DNA of 16,253 bases from an uncultured Enterocloster sp. Lineage in GTDB: Bacteria > Bacillota > Clostridia > Lachnospirales > Lachnospiraceae. Location: contig CALWMT010000024.1 in the NCBI GenBank assembly GCA_944382045.1, positions 1 to 16,253 of the forward strand, written 5' to 3'. Within the stretch, counting starts at the first letter, position 1. Every line of letters starts with the position of its first letter. Made by a program: the position numbers and the translations under genes. Positions 6,754-16,253 of this stretch are shown one piece after another. The notes under the pieces were generated by a model. That model searched no databases. It saw nothing but the letters and a program-made list of their open reading frames with translations, and was not told the origin of the DNA.

Positions 6754-6762
6754 TGCTATAAT
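6754..6762 (+). promoter_or_regulatory. Extended -10 promoter of the AEC transporter gene
   Basis: TGCTATAAT (6754-6762) matches the extended -10 consensus TGnTATAAT. The matching -35 position is only TTTTCC. It lies downstream of the leader terminator, so it can give transcription of the transporter independent of the upstream unit. Confidence 0.6.
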
Positions 6763-6824
6763 GGCTCTCGTATGAAAAAACATGGCCCACACCGTGTGCC
6801 GCAGATATAAGGAGAGCAGTTGCG

Positions 6825-7754
6825 ATGGAATTAGCAGCGATCACAGCCCAGCAGGTCTTAATATTATTTGTGATGATTTTGATAGGAGCGGTCAGCTTCT
6901 GGGCCGGTCTTATAAAGCCAGAGGGGAAGCGGGTTCTCTCCGATATTCTTCTATACCTGATCTCCCCGGCAATGCTCATCGATTCCTATCTGGTAGAATT
7001 TGATCCCGCCACATTTCATAACCTTCTTGAGACCTTTGTGCTGAGCGGAATTCTCCTTCTATTGGGGCTAGCGGTCAGCTTCCTCCTTACCTGGCGGATG
7101 GCCTCCCCCAACATTGTGATCCTGCGCTTTGCCTGCACCTTTTCCAATGCAGGCTATATGGGATTTCCCCTGATACGGGCGCTCTTCGGCGAGGAGGGCA
7201 TCCTGTATGCCAGCGCCTTTCTCACCATGTTTAATCTGCTCCTATGGACCCAGGGATATGTGATGGCCTCCGGAAAGGCAAGGCTTCGGGAAATCCTGAC
7301 AAGCATCATCACCTGCCCCAGCCTCATTGCTGTGACTCTGGGACTGATCATCTATCTGGCCCAGATCCCTGTTTCCGATATCCTCAAGAGTCCAATTGGC
7401 ATGATTGGCGATATGAACACCCCGGTTTCCATGATCGTCATCGGTGTGACCATTGCGGGAAGCAGCCTGCGCACGCTCTTAAAAAGCAGGGAGCTGGGCG
7501 TTGTCCTTCTTCTGCGCCTGCTGGTCATTCCGTCCATCAGCGCGGTGCTCTTTTTCCTCTTGGGGGTTCACGGCACCGTGCCCATGATCGCGCTGATCCT
7601 GGAAGCCTGTCCCTGTGCAGCAATCACCACTGTGTTTGCCATCAAGTTTGGACACAGCGAGGAGCTGGCAGCCGGCTCTGTCGTGGTCTCCACACTTTTA
7701 AGCATTATAACACTCCCGCTCTTCGCCCTGCTTCTGACCGCCACAGTGGGGTAA
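6825..7754 (+). CDS. AEC (auxin efflux carrier) family transporter
   Basis: A 309-residue integral membrane protein with about ten hydrophobic helices and almost no soluble domain, the normal size for bacterial AEC permeases. Family features include LLYLISPAMLIDSYL in the first repeat, NAGYMGFPLIRALFG, the mid-protein TPVSMIVIGVTIAGSSL and the second-repeat EACPCAAITTVFAIKFG. Bacterial members carry organic acids such as malate or malonate, or other small anions; the substrate here cannot be told. It starts at ATG 6825 behind AAGGAGA. It is divergent from an AraC/cupin regulator whose candidate binding sites lie in the shared 330-base region, so regulated uptake or export of a small metabolite is likely. 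Confidence 0.9.
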   Translation: MELAAITAQQVLILFVMILIGAVSFWAGLIKPEGKRVLSDILLYLISPAMLIDSYLVEFDPATFHNLLETFVLSGILLLLGLAVSFLLTWRMASPNIVILRFACTFSNAGYMGFPLIRALFGEEGILYASAFLTMFNLLLWTQGYVMASGKARLREILTSIITCPSLIAVTLGLIIYLAQIPVSDILKSPIGMIGDMNTPVSMIVIGVTIAGSSLRTLLKSRELGVVLLLRLLVIPSISAVLFFLLGVHGTVPMIALILEACPCAAITTVFAIKFGHSEELAAGSVVVSTLLSIITLPLFALLLTATVG

Positions 7755-7760
7755 GCGGGT

Positions 7761-7804
7761 AAAAAAAGAGGGGGAGCTCCGCGCTGGGAGCTCCTCCTCT
7801 CTTT
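7761..7804. terminator. Bidirectional intrinsic terminator between the AEC gene and gdhA
   Basis: A 14-bp stem (7767-7780 with 7787-7800, one G-U pair) closes a 6-base loop. Seven A precede it on the + strand and so form the T-run for gdhA. TCTTT follows for the AEC gene. Confidence 0.9.
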
Positions 7805-7826
7805 AATTTATCCCTGTGGAATATGC

Positions 7827-9746
<1,920 letters not shown>

Positions 9747-9777
9747 TCCGCTGTATCACCCCCAATTCCTACTATCT

Positions 9778-9806
9778 ATGATAGTCTATGGAAGCCCTGC
9801 TGTCAA
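9778..9806 (-). promoter_or_regulatory. Promoter of the diguanylate cyclase remnant
   Basis: On the - strand, a perfect TTGACA (9801-9806) and TATCAT (9778-9783) are separated by 17 bases, about 30 bases before the ATG at 9746. Confidence 0.7.
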
Positions 9807-9851
9807 TAAAACAGACTCCCCTCAAGGAGAGCTGCTCTCCTTGAGGGGAGT
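9805..9851 (-). terminator. Terminator of trpB2
   Basis: ACTCCCCTCAAGGAGAGC (9815-9832) and its perfect complement (9834-9851) form an 18-bp stem. On the - strand a short gap and then TTTTATT follow. It lies 55 bases behind the trpB2 stop. A second small hairpin, CCGTTC-GAA-GAACGG (9869-9883), sits between stop and terminator. Confidence 0.85.
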
Positions 9852-9906
9852 TCATCAAGGGCTTCAAGCCGTTCGAAGAACGGATATCCTTTCATCCCTG
9901 CTGCAT

Positions 9907-11283
9907 TTAGTTTTCCGGCACGCTGGGAAGTCCCGCAAAGCCCCTCGCCAGATCCTCGTCCGTGGGAATGTAGTCCGTCATCTGGCCATTGTTGAACTTC
10001 TCATAGGCGTACATATCAAAATATCCGGTTCCGGTGAGGCCGAATACAATGGTCTTCTCCTCCCCGGTCTCCTTGCACTTAAGAGCCTCGTCGATGGCCA
10101 CCTTGATGGCATGGCTGCTCTCCGGAGCCGGAAGGATGCCCTCCACCCGTGCGAACTGCTCCGCCGCCTCAAACACCGCGGTCTGCTCCACGGACACTGC
10201 CTCCATCAGCCCGTCATGGTAGAGCTGGGAGAGAACCGGGCTCATGCCGTGGTACCGAAGGCCGCCCGCATGGTTCGCAGAGGGGATAAATCCGCTTCCC
10301 AGGGTGTACATCTTTGCCAGGGGGCACACCATGCCGGTATCGCAGTAATCATAAGCAAAGCGGCCTCTGGTAAAGCTGGGGCAGGAGGCGGGCTCCACAG
10401 CGATGATGCGGTAATCCCTCTCCCCTTTTATCTTTTCTCCCATAAAGGGGGAAATCAGGCCTCCCAGGTTGGAGCCGCCGCCGGCGCAGCCGATGATCAT
10501 GTCCGGCACAATGCCATATTTGTCCAGAGCCGCCTTTGTCTCCAGGCCAATCACCGTCTGGTGGAGCAGCACCTGATTTAGCACGCTGCCCAGCACATAG
10601 CGGTATCCCTCCTGCTGGGTGGCCGCCTCAACCGCCTCAGAGATGGCGCAGCCAAGGCTTCCGCTGGTTCCCGGATGCTCCGCCAGGATCTTCCGGCCTA
10701 CCTCTGTGGTCTCCGAGGGAGAGGGCGTCACCTTCGCCCCGTAGGTACGCATCACCTCCCGGCGGAAGGGCTTCTGCTCATAGGAGCACTTCACCATATA
10801 CACCTGGCAGTCCAGCCCCAGATAAGCGCAGGCCATGGAGAGGGCGGTGCCCCACTGTCCGGCTCCTGTCTCTGTGGTCACGCCCTTTAATCCCTGCTTC
10901 TTGGCGTAGTAGGCCTGGGCAATGGCGGAATTCAGCTTATGGCTGCCGCTGGTATTATTTCCCTCAAACTTATAGTAAATCTTAGCCGGGGTATCCAGCT
11001 TCTTCTCCAGGCAGTAGGCCCGCACCAGAGGTGAGGGGCGGTACATCTTATAAAAATCCAGGATCTCCTGGGGAATATCGATATAGGGGGTGGTGTCGTC
11101 CAGCTCCTGCCGAATCAGATCATCGCAGAACACAGGACGCAGATCCTCATAGCCCATGGGCTTTAAGGTCGCCGGATTTAACAGGGGAGCGGGCTTGTTC
11201 TTCATATCTGCCCGGACATTGTACCACTGCTTTGGCATCTCGTTCTCTTCCAGATAGATTTTGTAGGGGATTTCTCTGCTCAT
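9907..11283 (-). CDS. trpB2: TrpB-like protein, stand-alone tryptophan synthase beta chain (TrpB2 type)
   Basis: A 458-residue PLP enzyme, longer than the roughly 400 residues of classical TrpB, as in the TrpB2 family. Evidence: the N-terminal extension YKIYLEENEMPKQWYNVRADM, RPSPLVRAYCLEKKLDTPAKIYYKFEGNNTSGSHKLN with PLP lysine K116, TETGAGQWGTALSMACAYLGL, CAGGGSNLGG for the phosphate group, and HAGGLRYHGMSPVLS. The enzyme joins indole and serine to tryptophan. It starts at ATG 11281-11283 behind AAAGGAGA. An in-frame opening to 11640 passes through the T-box RNA and is not coding. No trpA or other trp gene lies beside it, so it may salvage free indole, for example in a gut setting (inference). 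It is controlled by a tryptophan T-box upstream. Confidence 0.94.
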   Translation of the reverse strand: MSREIPYKIYLEENEMPKQWYNVRADMKNKPAPLLNPATLKPMGYEDLRPVFCDDLIRQELDDTTPYIDIPQEILDFYKMYRPSPLVRAYCLEKKLDTPAKIYYKFEGNNTSGSHKLNSAIAQAYYAKKQGLKGVTTETGAGQWGTALSMACAYLGLDCQVYMVKCSYEQKPFRREVMRTYGAKVTPSPSETTEVGRKILAEHPGTSGSLGCAISEAVEAATQQEGYRYVLGSVLNQVLLHQTVIGLETKAALDKYGIVPDMIIGCAGGGSNLGGLISPFMGEKIKGERDYRIIAVEPASCPSFTRGRFAYDYCDTGMVCPLAKMYTLGSGFIPSANHAGGLRYHGMSPVLSQLYHDGLMEAVSVEQTAVFEAAEQFARVEGILPAPESSHAIKVAIDEALKCKETGEEKTIVFGLTGTGYFDMYAYEKFNNGQMTDYIPTDEDLARGFAGLPSVPEN

Positions 11284-11361
11284 AATCGTTCTCCTTTCCT
11301 TGAAAAACAGTGTTATCTCGCAGCCTCTTCTTTTTTGCCGCGCTTTTTCCGGGGAAAGGGA

Positions 11362-11673
11362 TAAAAAAATACCCTCGTCCCCACAACAATTCTTACAGGG
11401 ACAAGAGCAATACTCCTGCGGTGCCACCCTTATTGGCAGAATCATCTGCCCGCTCTGCGCATACAAGCATATGCTGAACCTTGGTAACGAAGCTTCCCCC
11501 TCCGTCTCGCCTACTTGCCGCATCCCGGAGCCTGTCTCCGACAATCTCCGCCGCCGCGTTCCGCTCGCCCTCAGAAGTCCATTCAGCCAGGCCGTCCGCG
11601 CTGCGATCCCACCATCCGCAGCTCTCTGTACCGTCCGCAATCTGTCCTACTCACTCTTCCTCAACGGTTTGTT
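11362..11673 (-). promoter_or_regulatory. Tryptophan T-box riboswitch (leader of trpB2)
   Basis: On the - strand the leader carries a Stem I beginning near GAGGAAGAGTGAGTAGGAC, with the specifier region GAATGGACTTCTGAG. The specifier codon UGG (11579-11581) is tryptophan. The T-box AAGGGTGGCACCGCAGG lies at 11415-11431. Its UGGC bulge would pair with the GCCA end of tRNA-Trp, whose discriminator base is G in bacteria. CAATA and TATTG (11431-11435, 11408-11412) close the antiterminator. The competing terminator pairs 11398-11407 with 11372-11381 and ends in a long T-run (11362-11370). Uncharged tRNA-Trp would favour antitermination and trpB2 expression. T-boxes are typical of Firmicutes. Confidence 0.93.
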
Positions 11674-11679
11674 GGATTA

Positions 11680-11709
11680 TATATATCACAGACAATGCAT
11701 CCTTGTCAA
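11680..11709 (-). promoter_or_regulatory. Promoter of the T-box/trpB2 unit
   Basis: On the - strand, a perfect TTGACA (11704-11709) and TATATA (11680-11685) are separated by 18 bases. Transcription would start near 11673, just before the T-box Stem I. Confidence 0.75.
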
Positions 11710-11722
11710 TACCTTTTTTCAG

Positions 11723-11761
11723 AAAATGAGAAGGCCGCCTGCCAAAGGACAGACGGCCTTC
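11723..11761 (-). terminator. Terminator of adhE
   Basis: GAAGGCCG and CGGCCTTC (11754-11761 and 11730-11737) form an 8-bp stem, extended by CTG/CAG pairs after one mismatch. A modest T-run (TTTTC) follows on the - strand. It lies about 30 bases behind the adhE stop and just upstream of the trpB2 promoter. Confidence 0.75.
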
Positions 11762-11792
11762 CCCCAAACACAAAGGATATTTCAAATATTCG

Positions 11793-14405
11793 TTATTTCC
11801 CGTAGTAAGCTCTCAGATACATCTCCTTGATCTCGCTCATCAGAGGATATCTGGGGTTGGCGCCGGTACACTGGTCGTCAAAGGCATTCTCCACCATCTC
11901 ATCCAGGGTGTCAAGGAAGTACTGCTCATCCACGCCGTAATCCCGGATGGTGGGCTTTACGCCTACCGCCTTCTTTAACTCCTCGATCTTTTCGATGAGC
12001 TTCTTCACGGCCTCCGCATCGTCAGACGCCTGAATTCCGCAGAACCTTGCGCACTCCGCATACCGGGCCTGGGTGTGGGGATACTGGTACTGGGAGAAGG
12101 TTCCCATCTTTCTGGGGCACTCCGCCGCGTTGTAATCCACCACCATGGAGATCAGCAGGGCATTGGCGATTCCGTGGGGAATATGGTGGTATGCGCCAAG
12201 CTTGTGGGCCATGGAGTGGCACACACCCAGGAAGGCGTTGGCAAATGCCATACCAGCCATGCAGGAGGCATCGGCCATCTTCTGACGGGCCTCCACATTT
12301 CCAGGCTCATTGTAAGCAATGGGCAGATAGTCAAATACATTCTTCATAGCCTTTAATGCCAGGCCGTCGGTGTAGTCCGTGGCCATCACAGAGGCGTAGG
12401 CCTCCAGGGCATGGGTCAGAACATCCACGCCGGAGGCGCTGGTCAGACCCTTGGGCTGGCTCATCATATTGTCTGTATCAACAATGGCCATGTTGGGCAG
12501 AAGCTCATAGTCAGCCAGCGGATACTTGATGCCGCTCTCCTGATCGGTGATAACCGCAAAGGGCGTCACCTCGGAGCCCGTACCGGAGGAGGTGGGCACT
12601 GCCACAAAGTAAGCCTTCTCTCCCATCTTGGGGAAGGTGTAGACTCTCTTGCGGATGTCGATGAACCGCATAGCCATATCCATGAAATCTGCTTCCGGAT
12701 GCTCGTAGAGCACCCACATGATTTTGCCCGCGTCCATGGCGGAGCCGCCGCCCATGGCGATAATCACATCGGGCTCAAACTCCCGCATAAGCTTAGCGCC
12801 GGCCTGCGCATTGGCCAGGGTGGGATCGGGCTGCACATCGGAGAATACAGTGTAGGTGATGCCCATCTCGTTCAGACGGTCGGTAATCACATGGGTATAT
12901 CCGTTCTTGTACAGGAAGGTATCGGTAACGATAAAGGCTCTCTTCTTGCCCATCACGTCCTTCAGCTCTTTTAAGGCCACGGGCAGGCAGCCCTTCTTGA
13001 AGTAGACCTTTTCAGGCGCACGGAACCACAGCATATTTTCTCTCCTCTCGGCAACGGTCTTGATATTCAGCAGATGCTTCACTCCAACGTTCTCGGAAAC
13101 AGAGTTTCCGCCCCAGGAGCCGCAGCCCAGGGTCAGGGAGGGAAGGAGCTTGAAGTTGTACAGATCGCCGATTCCGCCGTGGGAGGAGGGCGTATTGATG
13201 AGGATACGGCAGGTCTTCATGCGCTCTGCGTGCTCCATCATCTTTTCCTTCTCATTAACATCGATATACAGAGAGGAGGTATGGCCGTAGCCGCCGTCCG
13301 CTACCAGGCGCTCCGCCTTGGCCAGGGCATCCTCAAAGGTCTCCGCCTTATACATGGCAAGCACAGGGGACAGCTTCTCGTGGGCAAACTCCTCGCTGAT
13401 ATCCACGGACTCTACCTCGCCGATCAGGATCTTGGTGTCCTCCGGCACATCCACGCCCGCCAGCTTGGCAATGGTGTAGGCACTCTGTCCAACAATCTTT
13501 GCGTTCAGAGATCCATTGATCAGGATGGTCTTGCGCACCTTGTCAATCTCACCCTGCTTTAAGAAGTAGCAGCCTCTGTAAATGAATTCCTTCTTCACAT
13601 CCTCATAGATGGAGGCCAGGACTGTCACGGACTGCTCGGAGGCGCAGATCATGCCGTTGTCAAATGTCTTGGAATGGATAATGGAATTCACAGCCAGCTT
13701 GATGTCCGCCGTCTCGTCGATGATAGCCGGGGTATTTCCCGCGCCAACGCCCACTGCCGGCTTTCCGGAGGAATACGCTGCCTTCACCATGCCCGGGCCG
13801 CCGGTAGCCAGAATCAGGTCCGCATCCCGCATTACCTCATTGGTGAGCTCCAGGGAGGGCACGTCAATCCATCCGATAATCCCCTCGGGCGCTCCTGCCT
13901 TCACAGCTGCCTCCAGAACCACCTTGGCAGCGGCGATGGTGCACTTCTTCGCCCTGGGATGGGGGGAGATGATGATAGCGTTTCTCGTCTTTAAGCAGAT
14001 CAGAGCCTTGAAAATTGCCGTGGAGGTGGGGTTGGTGGTGGGGATTACAGCGGCGATCAGGCCGATGGGCTCCGCGATCTTCTTGATGCCGTACTCCTTA
14101 TCCTCCTCAATCACGCCTACGGTCTTCGTATTCTTGTAGGCATTATAAATGTACTCAGCGGCATAGTTATTCTTGATAACCTTGTCCTCAACCACGCCCA
14201 TGCCGGTCTCCTCGACCGCCATCTTGGCCAGCGGAATCCGCATCTTGTTGGCTGCACTTGCCGCAGCATAGAAAATCTTGTCTACCTGCTCCTGGGTAAA
14301 TGTGGCGAAGATTTTCTGCGCTTCGCGCATCGCAGCCATCTTCGCGTTCAGTCCCTCTACGCTGTCGATGATCTCGGGAACAACCTGCTGGTTCTTCTTT
14401 GCCAT
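11793..14405 (-). CDS. adhE: Bifunctional acetaldehyde-CoA / alcohol dehydrogenase
   Basis: An 870-residue fusion enzyme that reduces acetyl-CoA to acetaldehyde and then ethanol, using two NADH; it is the main ethanol route of fermenting anaerobes and forms filaments (spirosomes) in the cytosol. Residues about 1-440 are the CoA-acylating aldehyde dehydrogenase, with PTTNPTSTAIFKAL, GVGAGNTPAII and catalytic C254 (NGMICASEQ). Residues about 455-865 are the iron-dependent alcohol dehydrogenase, with AMGGGSAMDAGKIMW, PTSSGTGSEVTPFAVI, and the iron-site histidines in CHSMAHKLGAYHHIPHGIANA. Both active sites look intact. It starts at ATG 14403-14405 with GGAGG (14416-14420). It is a single-gene unit with its own strong promoter, a Rex-like operator and a terminator. 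Confidence 0.97.
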   Translation of the reverse strand: MAKKNQQVVPEIIDSVEGLNAKMAAMREAQKIFATFTQEQVDKIFYAAASAANKMRIPLAKMAVEETGMGVVEDKVIKNNYAAEYIYNAYKNTKTVGVIEEDKEYGIKKIAEPIGLIAAVIPTTNPTSTAIFKALICLKTRNAIIISPHPRAKKCTIAAAKVVLEAAVKAGAPEGIIGWIDVPSLELTNEVMRDADLILATGGPGMVKAAYSSGKPAVGVGAGNTPAIIDETADIKLAVNSIIHSKTFDNGMICASEQSVTVLASIYEDVKKEFIYRGCYFLKQGEIDKVRKTILINGSLNAKIVGQSAYTIAKLAGVDVPEDTKILIGEVESVDISEEFAHEKLSPVLAMYKAETFEDALAKAERLVADGGYGHTSSLYIDVNEKEKMMEHAERMKTCRILINTPSSHGGIGDLYNFKLLPSLTLGCGSWGGNSVSENVGVKHLLNIKTVAERRENMLWFRAPEKVYFKKGCLPVALKELKDVMGKKRAFIVTDTFLYKNGYTHVITDRLNEMGITYTVFSDVQPDPTLANAQAGAKLMREFEPDVIIAMGGGSAMDAGKIMWVLYEHPEADFMDMAMRFIDIRKRVYTFPKMGEKAYFVAVPTSSGTGSEVTPFAVITDQESGIKYPLADYELLPNMAIVDTDNMMSQPKGLTSASGVDVLTHALEAYASVMATDYTDGLALKAMKNVFDYLPIAYNEPGNVEARQKMADASCMAGMAFANAFLGVCHSMAHKLGAYHHIPHGIANALLISMVVDYNAAECPRKMGTFSQYQYPHTQARYAECARFCGIQASDDAEAVKKLIEKIEELKKAVGVKPTIRDYGVDEQYFLDTLDEMVENAFDDQCTGANPRYPLMSEIKEMYLRAYYGK

Positions 14406-14466
14406 TCTTTTGTTTCCTCCATTTTCCTTGTGTTTGGTGCTTGAATAGTTACATTTGATTTAATGT

Positions 14467-14484
14467 TTGATAATTAATTAACAA
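14467..14484 (-). promoter_or_regulatory. Candidate Rex operator in the adhE leader
   Basis: On the - strand TTGTTAATTAATTATCAA matches the Rex consensus TTGTTAAnnnnTTAACAA at 13 of 14 fixed positions. It lies directly downstream of the predicted start of transcription (about 14491). Rex senses NADH/NAD+ and is known to repress adhE in clostridia. A second, weaker match lies at 14509-14526 across the -35 box. Confidence 0.75.
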
Positions 14485-14497
14485 TCTAACTATCTGC

Positions 14498-14526
14498 ATT
14501 ATAGCGCCTTGTTAAAAAAATGTCAA
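14498..14526 (-). promoter_or_regulatory. Consensus sigma-A promoter of adhE
   Basis: On the - strand a perfect TTGACA (14521-14526) and a perfect TATAAT (14498-14503) are separated by 17 bases. It gives an untranslated leader of about 86 bases. It is among the strongest promoters in the window. Confidence 0.9.
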
Positions 14527-14652
14527 TATATATTTTATAAATTTTCTTTTTCCCCATTGGCACTCAACGAGGCAGGCATTTTTCTCCCGAATCTCTCCAT
14601 TACCCCCTATATTTTCCTAAAATTTCCCCTGGCATTCCGCTAAATTGGCATA

Positions 14653-14688
14653 AAAAATGCCAGGAGATAAAAAACTCCCGGCATTTTT
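14653..14688 (-). terminator. Terminator of metK
   Basis: A 14-bp stem with one G-U pair (14675-14688 with 14653-14666) has an 8-base loop. The A-rich and T-rich ends of the stem provide the T-run on the - strand. It starts 16 bases behind the metK stop. The rest of the spacer up to the adhE promoter (about 14689-14704 and 14527-14652) is AT-rich and shows no other feature. Confidence 0.85.
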
Positions 14689-14704
14689 ATCAAATATGAG
14701 CTGT

Positions 14705-15904
14705 TTAATTAAGATATTTTTTTAACAATTCTGTCTTATCCAGCCGCTCCCAAGGCAGATCCAGATCATTGCGGCCAAAATGGCCGTATGCCGCCGTCTG
14801 CTTGTAGATAGGCCTGCGCAGATCCAGCATCCGGATGATCCCTGCAGGGCGCAGATCAAAGTTCTCCCGGATGATCTCCACCAGTCTCTCATCGCTCAGC
14901 CTTCCGGTTCCAAAGGTTTCCACCCGGATGGATGTGGGATGGGCCACGCCGATGGCGTAGGAGAGCTGAATCTCGCACTTGTCAGCCAGGCCTGCGGCCA
15001 CAATATTCTTGGCCACGTACCGGGCCGCGTAGGCTGCGGAGCGGTCCACCTTGGTGCAGTCCTTTCCGGAAAACGCGCCGCCGCCGTGCCGGGCATAGCC
15101 GCCGTAGCTGTCCACGATAATTTTCCGGCCCGTAAGGCCGCTGTCCCCGTGGGGGCCGCCGATCACAAAACGGCCGGTGGGATTGATAAAGAATTTGGTC
15201 TTGTCATCCACCATATCCGCAGGAAGGATCTCGTCAAAGACATGCTTCTTGATATCCCGGTGAATCTGCTCCTGGGTCACGCTCTCGTCGTGCTGGGTGG
15301 AGAGGACCACTGCGTCCAGGCGCACAGGCTTGTCATTCTCATCATACTCCACCGTGACCTGGGTCTTTCCGTCAGGCCGCAGGTAGGAAAGCGTGCCGTC
15401 CTTGCGGACCTGAGTCAGGCGTCTTGCCAGCTTGTGGGCCAGGGAGATGGCATAGGGCATATACTCCTCCGTCTCGTTGGAGGCGTAGCCGAACATCATG
15501 CCCTGATCTCCCGCGCCGATGGCGTCCAGCTCCTCCTCGGACATATGCTTCTCCCCTGCCTCCTTGGCCTCCAGAGCCTTGTCAACGCCCAGGGCAATAT
15601 CTGCGGACTGCTCATCGATGGCGGTGATCACGCCGCAGGTATCGCAGTCAAAGCCATACTTTGCCCGGTCATAGCCGATCTCCCGGATGGTCTCCCGGAC
15701 AATCTTCTGGATGTCTACATAGGCGCTGGTGGTAATCTCTCCCATAACCAGCACCAGTCCTGTGGTGATGGCCGTCTCGCAGGCCACCCGGCTCATGGGA
15801 TCCTTCTCCATCAGGGCATCGAGGATCGAGTCGGAAATGGCATCGCAGATCTTATCCGGATGTCCCTCTGTCACGGACTCTGAGGTAAATAATCTCTTCT
15901 CCAT
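14705..15904 (-). CDS. metK: S-adenosylmethionine synthetase
   Basis: A 399-residue methionine adenosyltransferase, which makes S-adenosylmethionine from methionine and ATP. Visible motifs are [10 protein letters not shown] (H15, D17, K18), [12 protein letters not shown] with D133, [30 protein letters not shown], and the phosphate-binding [23 protein letters not shown]. The ending [16 protein letters not shown] is standard. The length is normal and the gene appears intact. It starts at ATG 15902-15904. The nearest good ribosome-binding site is AAAGGAGA (15920-15927), about 15 bases away, which is longer than usual. The ATG is nevertheless preferred because the [18 protein letters not shown] start is the family start. 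A SAM-I riboswitch with terminator lies upstream on the same strand. Confidence 0.97.
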   Translation of the reverse strand: MEKRLFTSESVTEGHPDKICDAISDSILDALMEKDPMSRVACETAITTGLVLVMGEITTSAYVDIQKIVRETIREIGYDRAKYGFDCDTCGVITAIDEQSADIALGVDKALEAKEAGEKHMSEEELDAIGAGDQGMMFGYASNETEEYMPYAISLAHKLARRLTQVRKDGTLSYLRPDGKTQVTVEYDENDKPVRLDAVVLSTQHDESVTQEQIHRDIKKHVFDEILPADMVDDKTKFFINPTGRFVIGGPHGDSGLTGRKIIVDSYGGYARHGGGAFSGKDCTKVDRSAAYAARYVAKNIVAAGLADKCEIQLSYAIGVAHPTSIRVETFGTGRLSDERLVEIIRENFDLRPAGIIRMLDLRRPIYKQTAAYGHFGRNDLDLPWERLDKTELLKKYLN

Positions 15905-15933
15905 AGGTAACTCTCAAATCTCCTTTCAAATTC

Positions 15934-15950
15934 ACCGGTTCGATTCCGGT
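15934..15950 (+). other. tRNA T-arm-like hairpin in the metK leader
   Basis: ACCGG (15934-15938), loop TTCGATT, CCGGT (15946-15950) is a 5-bp stem with a 7-base TTCGATT loop, exactly like a tRNA T arm on the + strand. No anticodon or D arm precedes it, so it is not a tRNA gene. It may be a remnant or chance. The rest of 15905-16033 shows no other clear feature. Confidence 0.4.
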
Positions 15951-16033
15951 ATGCAAAAACAGCTGTGCCTTTGTCAGCGGATATCCTTTCCTTCCCTCCG
16001 GGAAAAGGGATTCTTAAGCGCCTTTATGCGGTA

Positions 16034-16060
16034 TAAAAAAGTCCGCATCGCTGCGGACTT
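16034..16060 (-). terminator. Riboswitch terminator (expression platform) of metK
   Basis: AAGTCCGCA and TGCGGACTT (16052-16060 and 16039-16047) form a perfect 9-bp stem with a GCGA loop, and TTTTTT follows on the - strand. It stands between the SAM aptamer and metK and would end transcription when SAM is bound. Confidence 0.88.
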
Positions 16061-16084
16061 GAAAAAGGCAATTCTTCAAATCCT

Positions 16085-16243
16085 CTTATTGCTCGATGCA
16101 GCGCGGCCGCTGTCCTCTCGGACGCTGAAAACCGTACTCCTCGCTCAGGCTGGCACCTTCCGGCCCTCTCGCATGTTCCTTCATGCTCAACCGGGGTTGC
16201 CGTGACTTCACAGGTCCTTTGTACCTCCATCACTCTGAATAAG
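16085..16243 (-). promoter_or_regulatory. SAM-I (S-box) riboswitch aptamer
   Basis: On the - strand the sequence runs CTTATTCAGAGTGATGGAGG, GACCTGTGAAGTCACGGCAACC, a P3 arm closed by CCGG/CCGG with an inner GCATG/CATGC helix, then GAAGGTGCCAGCCTGAGCGAGGAG. These are the conserved core blocks of the S-box. P1 closes as CTTATT (16238-16243) with AATAAG (16085-16090). It regulates metK through the terminator downstream. The promoter is beyond the window edge. Confidence 0.9.
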
Positions 16244-16253
16244 GGATATCTAC

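Noticed and set aside
11284..11640. In-frame extension of trpB2 upstream to 11640 (577 codons in all)
   Set aside because: It runs through the T-box RNA and its terminator. The protein family begins at the ATG at 11283 with a good ribosome-binding site.
14780..15883. Long 367-codon frame on the + strand opposite metK
   Set aside because: It mirrors metK codons, has no family features or ribosome-binding site, and metK is certain on the other strand.
9881..15990. CGGATATCCTTTC found at 9881-9893 and again at 15978-15990
   Set aside because: Thirteen bases including the palindrome GGATATCC, with no shared surrounding structure. Taken as chance unless more copies are found in the genome.

Overview
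The window looks like a chromosomal segment of a Gram-positive anaerobe of the Clostridia, most likely a Lachnospiraceae-type gut bacterium. The reasons are strong AAGGAGG ribosome-binding sites, consensus sigma-A promoters, GC-rich genes separated by AT-rich spacers, a tryptophan T-box, a SAM-I riboswitch, a fused AdhE and an NADP-type glutamate dehydrogenase. The genus cannot be fixed from sequence alone. I see no phage genes, insertion sequences, CRISPR array, rRNA or complete tRNA.

Layout, left to right. Positions 1-369 hold the 3' end of a threonine aldolase gene, which overlaps a convergent ArsR-family metal sensor gene. Divergent from the sensor is a metal-resistance operon on the + strand: a free-standing HMA metal-binding protein, a CadA/ZntA-type P1B ATPase with no HMA domain of its own, and a tightly coupled M20 amidohydrolase. 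It ends at a bidirectional terminator. Next, on the - strand, come an AraC/cupin regulator, a type I 3-dehydroquinate dehydratase (aroD) and a small membrane protein. Divergent from the AraC gene is an AEC (auxin efflux carrier) transporter, and the intergenic region between them is rich in regulatory signals.

The right half is almost entirely - strand. It holds gdhA, a diguanylate cyclase pseudogene with an internal deletion, trpB2 under a tryptophan T-box, adhE with a Rex-like operator, and metK under a SAM-I riboswitch. Each of these housekeeping genes is a separate transcription unit with its own promoter, or with a riboswitch standing at the window edge, and with its own terminator.

The most notable observations are: the split HMA/ATPase/amidohydrolase operon with its operator; the leader peptide ORF and hairpin ahead of the arsR gene; the small promoter-sORF-terminator unit in front of the AEC gene with three TTTGCAA repeats; the two independent matches of the trpB2 T-box to tRNA-Trp; the Rex-like box at adhE; and the micro-homology deletion in the GGDEF gene.
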